Assembly (NCBI GenBank): GCA_019912385.1
Contig: JAIOIW010000031.1
Location: 140,994 to 204,993, forward strand
Source of the DNA: Notoacmeibacter sp.
GTDB taxonomy: Bacteria > Pseudomonadota > Alphaproteobacteria > Rhizobiales > Rhizobiaceae
Length of the DNA: 64,000 bases
Direction of reading: 5' to 3'
The notes under the pieces are model-generated. The model searched no databases and had not been told where the DNA came from. It was given only the letters and a program-made list of their open reading frames with translations. The position numbers were made by a program, and so were the translations under genes. Shown here in pieces: positions 15,560-25,177 of the stretch; position 1 is the stretch's first letter, and each line of letters starts with the position of its first letter.

Positions 15560-16759
15560 TCAGGCTGCCGCGGGCTGTTCTACCGCCTCGCCATCCTCGG
15601 ACGGCAGGATCGGCAGGAACTTGACGCCGAGCATGGTGACGACCGCCGCGATTCCGATCCCGCCGAGGCCAAGCAGGAGTTCAGGCAGCGAAGGCGTGTA
15701 GGCCTGGATCTGGCCATCCCCGAAGCTGCTCGACACCTGCATGCCGGGGAAGATTTCGAGAGGCCACGCCTGTCCGCCGATGACGATGACATAGACCTGG
15801 GCCAGTCCGCCGATGATGACCAGAGCGGATGCGAGCGCGATCATTGCCGGCGAGCGTCCGGCCTTCGAATAAACGATGGCAATCGGCAGCAATCCGCCCA
15901 GCAGCACCTGGACGCCCCAGAACAGGAGCGGATAGATGCCGCCGTCGAGCAGCAGGAAACGCTCCACGCCGATGCGCGAAGCCGAATAAAGGTTGGTCAG
16001 GTGCATCACGAACGTAAAATAGAGCACCGCCGCGGCAAAAATGCCGAGCAGCCGGCCGAGCCGTTCGACCAGGGCATTGCCCAGCGTCCGGTCGCAGCCC
16101 ATGTCGAGCGCCATGCGCGTCAGGATGAAGATCGCAAGGCCGAAGGACAGCGACATGGCGATGAACAGGGGCGCCATCATCGCCGCATTGAAAGCCTGGC
16201 GGGCGACCAGCCAGCCGAAGATGGAGCCCGTGCCGGTGGTCAGGATCAGGCGCCACAGGAAAGCGACGGTACCGACCGGCGTGGTGAACTTTTGCCAGCG
16301 GCGCGTCATCTGGACGATCAGGTAGAACCCGACGATCGCCAGGAAACCGGTGTAGAGGAAGATGTTCCAGGCGAAGATGGACTTGAAGTTGTAGGATGTC
16401 ATCGCCACGGTGAGGCGTTCCGGCCGGCCGAGGTCGAGCACCAGTACGGCCAAGCCTCCGACGAGGAGCGCGATTGCCATCAGCCCGGAAAGTCTGGCCT
16501 TTGGCTTGTAAGGCAGCTTGCCGAATACCGAGGCCAGCGAGGCCATGTTGAGGACCCCCGACGCGGCGACGATCAGGAAAATGGCGAAGACATGCGGCAG
16601 GCCCCACACGATGCCGTTGTTCATGCCCGTGACGATATGGCCGTGGTGTTCCATGTACCAGGCCGCGCCAAGGCCAATGGCGGCCAGCGCGGCGAAGAAT
16701 GCGAGCGCGATCAGGAAGCCGGGGCGGGCCTTCGTTTCACGATAGACGGTGTGAATCAT
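15560..16759 (-). CDS. dsrP: DsrP, NrfD-family membrane subunit
   Basis: A ~399-residue polytopic inner-membrane protein of the NrfD family with about ten hydrophobic segments, which would exchange electrons with quinone in the DsrMKJOP complex. I prefer the ATG at 16759 (MIHTVYRET), 8 nt from AAGGGGG. The upstream ATG at 16765 is only 2 nt from that site. The ribosome site overlaps the dsrO stop, so the genes are tightly coupled. The partner ferredoxin is DsrO. The C-terminus is an Ala/Glu-rich tail (EDGEAVEQPAAA). Confidence 0.92.
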   Translation of the reverse strand: MIHTVYRETKARPGFLIALAFFAALAAIGLGAAWYMEHHGHIVTGMNNGIVWGLPHVFAIFLIVAASGVLNMASLASVFGKLPYKPKARLSGLMAIALLVGGLAVLVLDLGRPERLTVAMTSYNFKSIFAWNIFLYTGFLAIVGFYLIVQMTRRWQKFTTPVGTVAFLWRLILTTGTGSIFGWLVARQAFNAAMMAPLFIAMSLSFGLAIFILTRMALDMGCDRTLGNALVERLGRLLGIFAAAVLYFTFVMHLTNLYSASRIGVERFLLLDGGIYPLLFWGVQVLLGGLLPIAIVYSKAGRSPAMIALASALVIIGGLAQVYVIVIGGQAWPLEIFPGMQVSSSFGDGQIQAYTPSLPELLLGLGGIGIAAVVTMLGVKFLPILPSEDGEAVEQPAAA

Positions 16760-16772
16760 GACCATCGCCCCC

Positions 16773-17564
16773 TTACAAATTCACGTAGTGGACGCCGGGA
16801 TCGAGCCCCAGATCGTCGCGCAGTTGCGTCGAGGCCAATTCGGCGACACGCTTGGCGATGGCGCTTTCCGGATCGTTGAGATCGCCGAACATCATCGCGC
16901 CGCCGCCGGTTGCGTTGCACGATTCCACGCAGGCCGGATTTCGGCCGGAATCGATGCGGTGAACGCACAGCGTACAGGATTCGACGGTTCCCTTGCCGCG
17001 CGGCGCGTGAGGCTTCTGGTCGATCAGCGCCTCGTGGATGAAGGACCGTGCCTTGTAGGGGCAGGCCATCATGCAGTAGCGGCAGCCAATACAGCGGTGC
17101 TTGTCGACCAGCACGATGCCATCGGCGCGCTTGAACGAGGCGCCGGTCGGGCAGACGTCGACACAGGGGGGCTCATCGCAATGCTGGCACATTACCGGCA
17201 ATTCGCGGCTTGCGCCTGATTTCGGATCGGTAAGCGTGACCTTGCGGATCCATTGCGCGTCGGTCGCGGGATGGCCGGTGTCTTCCCAGCCGTTCTCCTT
17301 GCGGCAGGCGGTCACGCATTCGTTGCAGCCGTCGCCGCATTTCGACACGTCGATCAGCAGGCCCCAGCGCGCGGCGGGATTGAGCCTTTCCTGCGCACCC
17401 TGGGCGGCGGCGTCACCGGCGCCGAAGGCCATCAGCGTTACGGTTGGCGTCAGTGCGACCGTTGCAAAGGCGGCGCCCGATTTCAGGAATGCGCGCCGGC
17501 CCGCATCCACACCCGGCGAGGCGGAGGTCGCGCAGCCGCAATCGCGGTTCGTTCCGCAGCTCAT
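16773..17564 (-). CDS. dsrO: DsrO, periplasmic ferredoxin-type iron-sulfur subunit
   Basis: A 263-residue protein with a twin-arginine signal (GRRAFLKSGAAFATVAL, residues ~22-38), so it is exported folded to the periplasm. Cys groups predict several [4Fe-4S] clusters: CGDGCNECVTAC, CQHCDEPPCVDVCP, CIGCRYCMMACP and CTLC with CVESC. It partners with DsrP, as PsrB does with NrfD-type anchors. It starts inside the dsrJ stop (ATGA overlap). The CG-rich start MSCGTNRDCGC has additional cysteines ahead of the Tat motif that would be removed on export. Confidence 0.93.
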   Translation of the reverse strand: MSCGTNRDCGCATSASPGVDAGRRAFLKSGAAFATVALTPTVTLMAFGAGDAAAQGAQERLNPAARWGLLIDVSKCGDGCNECVTACRKENGWEDTGHPATDAQWIRKVTLTDPKSGASRELPVMCQHCDEPPCVDVCPTGASFKRADGIVLVDKHRCIGCRYCMMACPYKARSFIHEALIDQKPHAPRGKGTVESCTLCVHRIDSGRNPACVESCNATGGGAMMFGDLNDPESAIAKRVAELASTQLRDDLGLDPGVHYVNL

Positions 17565-18025
17565 TGCTCCACCTCCTGCAGATAGTCCGAAAGTGCGGCG
17601 ACAGCGCTTTCACCTGGCGCGGCGAGGCCCGCTGCCTTGTCTTCGTCGCCGGGCCGCGACGCGTGGCACTCGAAGCAGTCGATCTTCACCGCCACATAGT
17701 CGTGGCACGCGCGGCAGAAGTGCTGCGGATCGGCTACCGTCACTGCCTTGCCGTCGCCGCCTGTTACCGCGTGACAGGTTACGCATTCATTCAACGAATA
17801 CTGCGGCGTGCGGTCGCCTTCGTGTACGGTCAGATCGCGTTTGTGCTTGAGCAACGACATGTGATTGCTTCGCATCAATTGCTCGTGGTTCGCGTCAGGG
17901 GCGGGTTTGACCGCCTTCGGGACGGCCGGCAGGGGGACGCCTGAAGCCTCCTGGGCAAGCGCCGCGGCCACCGGGGCACCGATCAGGACAAGCAGCACGA
18001 GTGCGATTTGCCGAAACGACGTCAT
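17561..18025 (-). CDS. dsrJ: DsrJ, periplasmic triheme cytochrome c
   Basis: A 154-residue protein with an N-terminal hydrophobic signal/anchor (residues ~5-24) and three c-heme motifs: CVTCH (81-85), CRACH (104-108) and CFECH (117-121). The conserved MRSNHMSLLKHKRDLTVHEG block (51-70) supplies likely heme ligands. The protein has only six cysteines and all are in heme motifs, so the extra cysteine that ligates one heme in characterised DsrJ appears absent. The ATG at 18025 is one nt after the dsrL stop, so the genes are coupled. It is part of the DsrMKJOP transmembrane complex. Confidence 0.92.
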   Translation of the reverse strand: MTSFRQIALVLLVLIGAPVAAALAQEASGVPLPAVPKAVKPAPDANHEQLMRSNHMSLLKHKRDLTVHEGDRTPQYSLNECVTCHAVTGGDGKAVTVADPQHFCRACHDYVAVKIDCFECHASRPGDEDKAAGLAAPGESAVAALSDYLQEVEQ

Positions 18026-18026
18026 G

Positions 18027-19979
18027 TCACTCACCCAGTCCCATCTGGATGTAGCCGGTCGGGCAGACGTCGGCGCAGATGTGGCAGCCGATGCACTTGG
18101 TGTAATCGGTGTACACATAGCGTCCGAGTGCGCGTTCCTTCTTCGGCACCCGCGCAACGGCCGTCTGCGGGCAGTAGATGACGCAGTTATCGCACTCGAA
18201 GCACATGCCGCAGCTCATGCAGCGCTCGCCTTCCGCCTGTGCCTGCTCTTCCGTGAAGGCGACGATGCGCTCCTCGAAATCGCCGATCACATTGTCGGCG
18301 TCGACGTGGCGCTCCAACCGCTTGTTGCGTTCCACGAAGCCGAAATGACCCTTGAACAGCGCCTCGTGGGAGATGATCTGCGAACTTGCACGGTCTTCGT
18401 AGTTGTGGATCGCGAAATCGGCGTCGTCCGTCCCGCGCCCCTGGGTGTGATCGTAGGGCTGGGGATCGAGATGGCGCTGGCGCAGTTCGTCCATCAGGTT
18501 GAACAGGTGCACGTCGACTTTCGGGCGCTTCTCGATTTCCTTGCCGGTCAGATAGGTGGCGATGGTCTCCGATGCGATGCGACCGTGGCCGATGGCCGTG
18601 GTCAGCAGGTGCGGGCGGACGATGTCGCCGCCGGCAAAATGCTTGTCCATCGCCTTGACCTTGTAGCCGGGTTCGACTGCGATGAATCCCTTGCCGTTGT
18701 CCAGCGTCTCCAGGCCGTCGCTCAGGTCGCCCATCTGGCCGATCGCCGAGATAATGACATCGCATTCGATGACGAATTCAGTACCTTCGCGCGGCACGGG
18801 GGTCATGCCCTGCATGTCGCATTCGCACATTTTCAGGCCGATCGCCTTGCCGGTCTCGTCCTTGACCACTTCCACCGGCATGACGCTGCCCTTGATGTCG
18901 ACGCCTTCGCGCAGCGCATCCTCGCGCTCGCGTTCGGCGGCCATCATCTTCTCCACCGGGAAAAGCGAGGTCAGCGTCGCCTTGACGCCTTCGCGGCGGA
19001 TCGTGCCGGCAACGTCGTGGGCGGTGAAACCCATCGTGTCGTGCGGAGTCGTATCCTTCTCGGCCGCATGCGAAATGTGCCCGAGCCGGCGGGCAACCGA
19101 AGCAACGTCGATAGAGGTGTCTCCGCCGCCGACGACGACAATACGCTGGGCGGTCGAGAAGACCCAACCCTGGTTGAACGCGTCGAGGAATTCGACGCCG
19201 CTCATGCAGTTGGGCGCGTCGAAACCGGCGATCGGCAGATCGCGACCCTTCTGGGCGCCGATTGCCCAGAAAATCGCATCGTAGTCCTCTTCAAGCTGTT
19301 CGACGCTGATGTCGCTGCCGATGCGGGTATTAAGGCGCGCCTCGACACCGGTAGCGAGAATGCGGCCGATTTCGGCGTCCAGCATGTCGCGCGGCGTGCG
19401 ATAGCCGGGAATACCGTAACGCATCATGCCGCCGAGCTTGTCGTGGGCTTCGAAAACGGTCACCGCGTTGCCGTCGCGGCGCAGGAAATAGGCTGCGGCC
19501 AGTCCGGCCGGCCCACCGCCGATGACCGCGATCTTCCTGCCTGTCTCGGCTTCCGGTGCCGGCAGCTTCAGCTTGTTCTCGATCGCCCAGTCGCCGACAT
19601 ACTGCTCGACGCCGTTGATGCCGACGAAATCGTCAACTTCGTTGCGGTTGCAGCCGTCCTCGCACGGTGCCGGGCAGACGCGGCCCATGGAGGCCGGGAA
19701 CGGGTTGGCCTCGACCATGCGCAGGAAGGCATATTCCTGCCAGCTCATGCCTTCGACCGGCGGCTTGTCCTGACCGCGCGCGATCGCCAGCCAGCCGCGG
19801 ATATCGTGGCCCGAGGGGCAAGACCCCTGGCATGGCGGCGTGCGGTGCACATAGGTCGGGCACTTGTAGGAATGATCGGCCTGGAAAATCTTCTCCTGCA
19901 GATCGTCCCACTCCCACATGTTGCCACCGTTTTCGAAACGGCGATGGGTCACTTTCTTGGGATCAACGTTCTCGGTCAT
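18027..19979 (-). CDS. dsrL: DsrL, iron-sulfur flavoprotein NAD(P)H:acceptor oxidoreductase
   Basis: A 650-residue cytoplasmic flavoprotein related to glutamate synthase small subunit. The N-terminal cysteines (C40, C50, C54, C102, C106, C110) match cluster-binding positions. The FAD-binding motif IGGGPAGLAAAYF is at ~153 and a second nucleotide motif is VVVGGGDTSIDVASVARR. The C-terminus carries two [4Fe-4S] motifs (CMSCGMCFECDNC and CIGCHICADVCP). DsrL interacts with DsrAB in sulfur oxidation and passes electrons to NAD+; with dsrEFH it marks the oxidative direction. Two adjacent ATGs exist; 19979 is better spaced from GGAGG than 19982. Confidence 0.94.
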   Translation of the reverse strand: MTENVDPKKVTHRRFENGGNMWEWDDLQEKIFQADHSYKCPTYVHRTPPCQGSCPSGHDIRGWLAIARGQDKPPVEGMSWQEYAFLRMVEANPFPASMGRVCPAPCEDGCNRNEVDDFVGINGVEQYVGDWAIENKLKLPAPEAETGRKIAVIGGGPAGLAAAYFLRRDGNAVTVFEAHDKLGGMMRYGIPGYRTPRDMLDAEIGRILATGVEARLNTRIGSDISVEQLEEDYDAIFWAIGAQKGRDLPIAGFDAPNCMSGVEFLDAFNQGWVFSTAQRIVVVGGGDTSIDVASVARRLGHISHAAEKDTTPHDTMGFTAHDVAGTIRREGVKATLTSLFPVEKMMAAEREREDALREGVDIKGSVMPVEVVKDETGKAIGLKMCECDMQGMTPVPREGTEFVIECDVIISAIGQMGDLSDGLETLDNGKGFIAVEPGYKVKAMDKHFAGGDIVRPHLLTTAIGHGRIASETIATYLTGKEIEKRPKVDVHLFNLMDELRQRHLDPQPYDHTQGRGTDDADFAIHNYEDRASSQIISHEALFKGHFGFVERNKRLERHVDADNVIGDFEERIVAFTEEQAQAEGERCMSCGMCFECDNCVIYCPQTAVARVPKKERALGRYVYTDYTKCIGCHICADVCPTGYIQMGLGE

Positions 19980-20017
19980 CATTTCCTCCCGGAATCATTC
20001 CGCCGGCTGCGATTGGC

Positions 20018-21565
<1,548 letters not shown>

Positions 21566-21580
21566 GTCGTTGTCCTTCAC

Positions 21581-22321
21581 TTAAGCCTTGTCCACTCGGC
21601 CGGTTTCCAGCCGCGCCGCCCATTTGGCCAGGTGACGCCGCTCGCGCGGGTTGTCGACCTGGTTGCGGGTGGGGCTGAAGAACACGCCGGGTGCGTGCAG
21701 CAGCTTCGAGAACGGGAAGATGATCATCAGGAGGGCCACCAGGCCGAGATGGATCAGCAGAGGCGCGTCCGCCGGCAGCGGCTGGATATCGAAGCGCATC
21801 AGGCCGAGGAAGAAGGCCTTGACCGCGACGATATCCGTATGGGCGACGAATTTCATCGCCAGGCCGCTGGCTCCGATCAGCACAAGGAGGAGAAGCATCA
21901 GGTGATCGGAGGGGGCAGAGATGTAACGTACGCGCGGGACGATGATCCGGCGCACCCACAGGCCGACCAGGCCGGCCACCATGGCAAAGCCCGCATAGAC
22001 GCCAAAGGGCTGGACCAGCGCGATCACCGTCCACACCGGCTGCTGGAAATAACGGAAGTGCCGCAACAGCACCACCGCCAGGGCGGCGTGGAACAGGAAG
22101 CCGAAAGCCCAGATCCACTTGTTGGACTTGAACAGGCTTTCGAACACCAGCACTTCACGCGCCATGCGCACGACCACGCCCGATCGGGTGACGGGAGCAG
22201 GCGTCGTGGGGATCTTCAGCGGCGCCGGCGTGGCGGCATATTGCCAGATCCGGTAGCCGAGGCCGGCCACAAGAACCAGCGTCGCCACATAGAACAGAAG
22301 CGCATAAGCCATCGTGAGCAC
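21581..22321 (-). CDS. dsrM: DsrM, membrane cytochrome b subunit (NarI-like)
   Basis: A 246-residue inner-membrane protein with five to six hydrophobic segments, related to NarI, the diheme b subunit of nitrate reductase. With DsrK it forms the core that links cytoplasmic DsrC chemistry to the quinone pool. The GTG start at 22321 has GGGGG 8 nt upstream; an ATG nine nt later lacks a suitably spaced site. It lies between dsrC and dsrK in the canonical order. Confidence 0.92.
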   Translation of the reverse strand: MLTMAYALLFYVATLVLVAGLGYRIWQYAATPAPLKIPTTPAPVTRSGVVVRMAREVLVFESLFKSNKWIWAFGFLFHAALAVVLLRHFRYFQQPVWTVIALVQPFGVYAGFAMVAGLVGLWVRRIIVPRVRYISAPSDHLMLLLLVLIGASGLAMKFVAHTDIVAVKAFFLGLMRFDIQPLPADAPLLIHLGLVALLMIIFPFSKLLHAPGVFFSPTRNQVDNPRERRHLAKWAARLETGRVDKA

Positions 22322-22396
22322 GGCGGTTACCCCCTGCCTGAACGTTTCGTCACAATATCGTGCCGGTGGTCCCGGCCCGTTCGGTGAATGCGCGAA

Positions 22397-22729
22397 TCAG
22401 ACGCAGCCGGTCGGCTTCGGCAGACCGGCGATCTTGCACGCCTGCTTTGCCGGGCCATAGGGGAACAGCTCGTAGAGATACTTGTTCGATGCCTTTTCAG
22501 GCCCCATCGTCTTCTTCAGCGCCTTGGTCAGCACTCGGATGGCCGGCGCGATCTGGTACTCGTCGTAGTAATCGCGCAGGAAGTTGACGACTTCCCAATG
22601 CTCGTCAGTCATGTCGATGTCCTCGTCCTTGGCGATCATTTCCGCCAATTCCGGGTTCCATGACGAGAGGTCGGTCAGGTAGCCTTCCTCGTCGTGAGCA
22701 ATGTCTTGTCCTTTGAAGTTATAACCCAT
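22397..22729 (-). CDS. dsrC: DsrC, sulfur carrier with two redox cysteines
   Basis: A 110-residue protein, the physiological sulfur-carrying partner of DsrAB. Both C-terminal-arm cysteines are present at C98 (AKQACKIAG) and the penultimate C109 (PTGCV), the 11-residue spacing of true DsrC rather than TusE. The start is fixed by AGGAGG immediately upstream of MGYNFKGQDI. A sulfur atom from DsrEFH is carried on C109, oxidised by DsrAB, and the resulting disulfide is re-reduced via DsrMK. It lies between dsrH and dsrM, with its own strong ribosome site suggesting high expression. Compare the cysteine-free paralogue at 13818-14156. Confidence 0.96.
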   Translation of the reverse strand: MGYNFKGQDIAHDEEGYLTDLSSWNPELAEMIAKDEDIDMTDEHWEVVNFLRDYYDEYQIAPAIRVLTKALKKTMGPEKASNKYLYELFPYGPAKQACKIAGLPKPTGCV

Positions 22730-22767
22730 CTTCTCCTCCTGGATCTCAAGGGTTGCGTCAGCCTGGC

Positions 22768-23076
22768 TCAAAGCCAGGATTGGGTGCGGTCGTGTGTGGC
22801 CGCCAGTTCGACAAACCCGCCGTAGTCGACGGTCTCGACGCCGGTTGCAAGTGTCTCGCCGTTCATGCCGCGCGCAGCGGCGTCCGGGCCGAGAACATAG
22901 ACCTTGCATTGGGCGAGCGAGGCTTCAATGGCCGTGGCGGCCGCGGTTCCCTTGCGGGCGGCAACCACGCCGTCCTCGATCAGGATGACCGCATCTCCGG
23001 GCAGGCAGTGTGCCAGGCAACTTGTCAGGCTCGTCCCGTCGAAAGGCGACTTGTTCACGGTGTGCAATGTGGACAT
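22768..23076 (-). CDS. dsrH: DsrH (TusB family) subunit of DsrEFH sulfurtransferase
   Basis: A 102-residue TusB/DsrH-family protein. C20 is at the same number as the conserved Cys20 in A. vinosum DsrH, and C57 is in AQCKVYVLGPD. AAAGGAGG is placed well before the ATG. It forms the alpha2beta2gamma2 DsrEFH complex with DsrE and DsrF, which receives sulfur from TusA and passes it to DsrC. Confidence 0.92.
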   Translation of the reverse strand: MSTLHTVNKSPFDGTSLTSCLAHCLPGDAVILIEDGVVAARKGTAAATAIEASLAQCKVYVLGPDAAARGMNGETLATGVETVDYGGFVELAATHDRTQSWL

Positions 23077-23093
23077 CGATTGCCTCCTTTCGC

Positions 23094-23498
23094 TCAGAAG
23101 CTCAATATCACGTCCTGCTCGGACATGATTTTTGCCATTTCGGACCGGTTCACCACAATGATGGAGGTCAAGTCGTCCTCATCATCGGTGTCATGGGTGA
23201 GTTCCATCAGGTCGTCGACCGTCAATCCGCGCTCGTCCAGCGATTCCTGCTCGACATAGAGCTTGCGCACGTCGTAGTCGCCGAGCGCGCGGTAGGTGTT
23301 GGAGAAGTTCTTTGTGGCAATGCCCTTCGTGTCCTGTCCCTTGACGATCTGGAATACGCCGTCGTCGAGAAAGGCCAGGCTGACATCCTGCTCGAAGGCC
23401 GCGCCGATCAGCACGACTTCAAGGGACTCCAGCGCATAGATGCTGCCGTGCGGCGCCTTGCGGTTCACGTAGAGAAATTTCCTGGCTTCGTCGCTCAC
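23094..23498 (-). CDS. dsrF: DsrF (TusC family) subunit of DsrEFH
   Basis: A 134-residue protein of the TusC/DsrF family with the pattern KFLYVNRKAPHGS near the start and the AFLDDGVFQIVKGQDT block typical of DsrF. It uses a GTG start at 23498 with GAGGG upstream. It contains no cysteine, consistent with DsrF being the structural subunit of the complex. An acidic stretch HDTDDEDD is near residue 105. It lies between dsrE and dsrH with short gaps. Confidence 0.92.
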   Translation of the reverse strand: MSDEARKFLYVNRKAPHGSIYALESLEVVLIGAAFEQDVSLAFLDDGVFQIVKGQDTKGIATKNFSNTYRALGDYDVRKLYVEQESLDERGLTVDDLMELTHDTDDEDDLTSIIVVNRSEMAKIMSEQDVILSF

Positions 23499-23508
23499 TG
23501 GTCTGCCC

Positions 23509-23901
23509 TCAGTCGCCGAATGTCACGAGACGGTCGGCCTGGATGCCGGCGTCGATCAATTGTCCCAGCCCCGAGATGCGGAAGCCCTCGGCAATGTTGT
23601 CGGCGTCCTTGCCCTGTCGCTTCGCTTCGTTCTCGTCGAGGATGCCGCGGCGTTGCGCGGCGGCGATGCAGACCACCATGTCGAGGCCATGGGCCTTGCC
23701 GAGCTCGCTCCAGTTGCGCTGCACGTTACGCTCGTCCTGTGGCGGTACGGTCAGCCGCGTGGCGTTGTTGACGCCGTCGTGGTAGAAGAACACGCGCTCG
23801 ATTTCGTGCCCGGCCTCGAGTGCCGCCTTGGTGAACTGGTAGGCCGTATCCGACGCCTGATGCGTGTAGGGCCCTTCATTGACGACGATGGCAAACTTCA
23901 A
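23509..23901 (-). CDS. dsrE: DsrE, active subunit of DsrEFH sulfurtransferase
   Basis: A 130-residue TusD/DsrE-family protein. The persulfide-forming cysteine falls at exactly C78, in MVVCIAAAQRRGI, the same residue number as in A. vinosum DsrE. The start codon is TTG at 23901, giving MKFAIVVNEGPY, with GGAG 8 nt upstream. DsrEFH of this type (with Cys78) rather than TusBCD marks sulfur oxidation. It is separated from dsrB by a perfect hairpin (23929-23952), suggesting differential expression of dsrAB and the downstream genes. Confidence 0.93.
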   Translation of the reverse strand: MKFAIVVNEGPYTHQASDTAYQFTKAALEAGHEIERVFFYHDGVNNATRLTVPPQDERNVQRNWSELGKAHGLDMVVCIAAAQRRGILDENEAKRQGKDADNIAEGFRISGLGQLIDAGIQADRLVTFGD

Positions 23902-23928
23902 CTCTTGATCTCCGTATTCGTTTCCCCC

Positions 23929-23952
23929 GGCCAGCCGCCGGTGCGGCTGGCC
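23929..23952 (-). repeat. Perfect intercistronic hairpin between dsrB and dsrE
   Basis: GGCCAGCCGC (23929-23938) and GCGGCTGGCC (23943-23952) make a 10-bp GC-rich stem with a 4-nt loop, within the 64-bp dsrB-dsrE gap. There is no T-tract, so it more likely protects the dsrAB 3' end or attenuates readthrough than terminates fully. Confidence 0.7.
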
Positions 23953-23965
23953 ATGGTTTGCGCAA

Positions 23966-25057
23966 TCAGAAGTGAATATGGGTCGACATGTTCATGTTGT
24001 GGCGCGAGCCCGTCCATGTGTCGATGTGGTGCTTGGTGAAGGCCAGACCGGTCAGCTCGAAGAAGCGCGGCCAGCCGATGCGTTCGATCCATTCGCCCAT
24101 GCGCTCCCAGTCCTTCGCGTTGTCCTTGTAGGCATAGAGGATCTTGCGGACGACTTCGGCGACCTCCGGCCAGCGCGGCGCGTTGTTGGGCAGGTTGGCG
24201 ACCACGAGCTTGTGGAAGGCCGGCTTGGATCGGGCGTTGGAATGCTTGCCGCCGACCCACACCGCGATCTTGGTGGAATCCGCGCCGTTGATCTGCATCG
24301 GCGGGCAGGGCGGGTAGCAGGCGCCGCAGCAAACGCATTTCTGCTCGTCGACCTCCAGCGATGGCTTGCCGTTGACAATTGCCGGGCGGATGGCAGCCAC
24401 CGGGCAGCGTGCCACGACGGCCGGGCGCTCGCAGACATTGGCGACGAGGTCGTGATTGATCTTCGGCGGCTTGGTGTACTGCACGTTGATGGCGATGTCG
24501 CCCTGGCCGCCGCAGTTGATCTGGCAGCACGAGGTGGTGATGCGAACGCGGTTCGGCATCTCCTCCTTGATGAACTCCTCGTGCATCATGTCCATCAGGC
24601 TCTTGACCACGCCCGAGGCGTCGGTGCCTGGAATGTCGCAGTGCAGCCAGCCCTGCGTGTGCGAGATCATGGAGACGGAATTGCCGGTTCCACCGACGGG
24701 ATAGCCCTTTTCGCCGAGAGCCTTGATGATGGCGGGGACCTTTTCGAACGAACCGACCATGAACTCGATGTTGGAGCGGGTCGTGAACCGGACGAAGCCA
24801 TCGCCCTGGGTGTCGGCGATGTCGCACAGATCGCGGATCGTATAGACGTCCATCTGGCGCTGGGTTCCCGCGCGAACGGTCCAGATCTCGTCTCCGCTCT
24901 TGGAAACGTGATGCAGAACACCGGGACGCGGGCGATCGTGGTAGGCCCAATTCCCGTAGTTCTTCTTCATGACGGGGTGCATGTACTGGAACGGATCGGG
25001 CACACCGTGCTCGTCGGGCAGACGCGGCTTCTTCGTTGCAACCTTGGCTTCAGTCAT
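23966..25057 (-). CDS. dsrB: Dissimilatory sulfite reductase beta subunit DsrB
   Basis: A 363-residue beta subunit of siroheme sulfite reductase. Cluster ligand positions C140, C177/C178 and C182 (TTSCCQINCGG) fit the siroheme-[4Fe-4S] site. The inserted ferredoxin domain has C218, C241, C244, C247 and C251. The ATG is preceded by AGGGAGGAG about 9 nt upstream. It forms an alpha2beta2 enzyme with DsrA; working in reverse it oxidises DsrC-bound sulfane sulfur to sulfite. It is separated from dsrA by 120 bp containing a bulged hairpin. Confidence 0.96.
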   Translation of the reverse strand: MTEAKVATKKPRLPDEHGVPDPFQYMHPVMKKNYGNWAYHDRPRPGVLHHVSKSGDEIWTVRAGTQRQMDVYTIRDLCDIADTQGDGFVRFTTRSNIEFMVGSFEKVPAIIKALGEKGYPVGGTGNSVSMISHTQGWLHCDIPGTDASGVVKSLMDMMHEEFIKEEMPNRVRITTSCCQINCGGQGDIAINVQYTKPPKINHDLVANVCERPAVVARCPVAAIRPAIVNGKPSLEVDEQKCVCCGACYPPCPPMQINGADSTKIAVWVGGKHSNARSKPAFHKLVVANLPNNAPRWPEVAEVVRKILYAYKDNAKDWERMGEWIERIGWPRFFELTGLAFTKHHIDTWTGSRHNMNMSTHIHF

Positions 25058-25080
25058 CGTCGATCTCTCCTCCCTGGAGG

Positions 25081-25125
25081 CGAATGGGCAAAATCATCAC
25101 GTGGGGCGGGATTTTGCCCCATTCG
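25081..25125 (-). repeat. Bulged inverted repeat between dsrA and dsrB
   Basis: A 15-nt left arm (25081-25095, CGAATGGGCAAAATC) matches a 16-nt right arm (25110-25125) with a single extra base, around a 14-nt loop. It lies in the unusually long 120-bp dsrA-dsrB gap. It is a probable mRNA structural element, as there is no T-tract. Confidence 0.65.
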
Positions 25126-25177
25126 GCCGGCTCGGCCTTGCGCGGCGGGCAGCACCATGCGGCCCGCCGGCGCGAAA

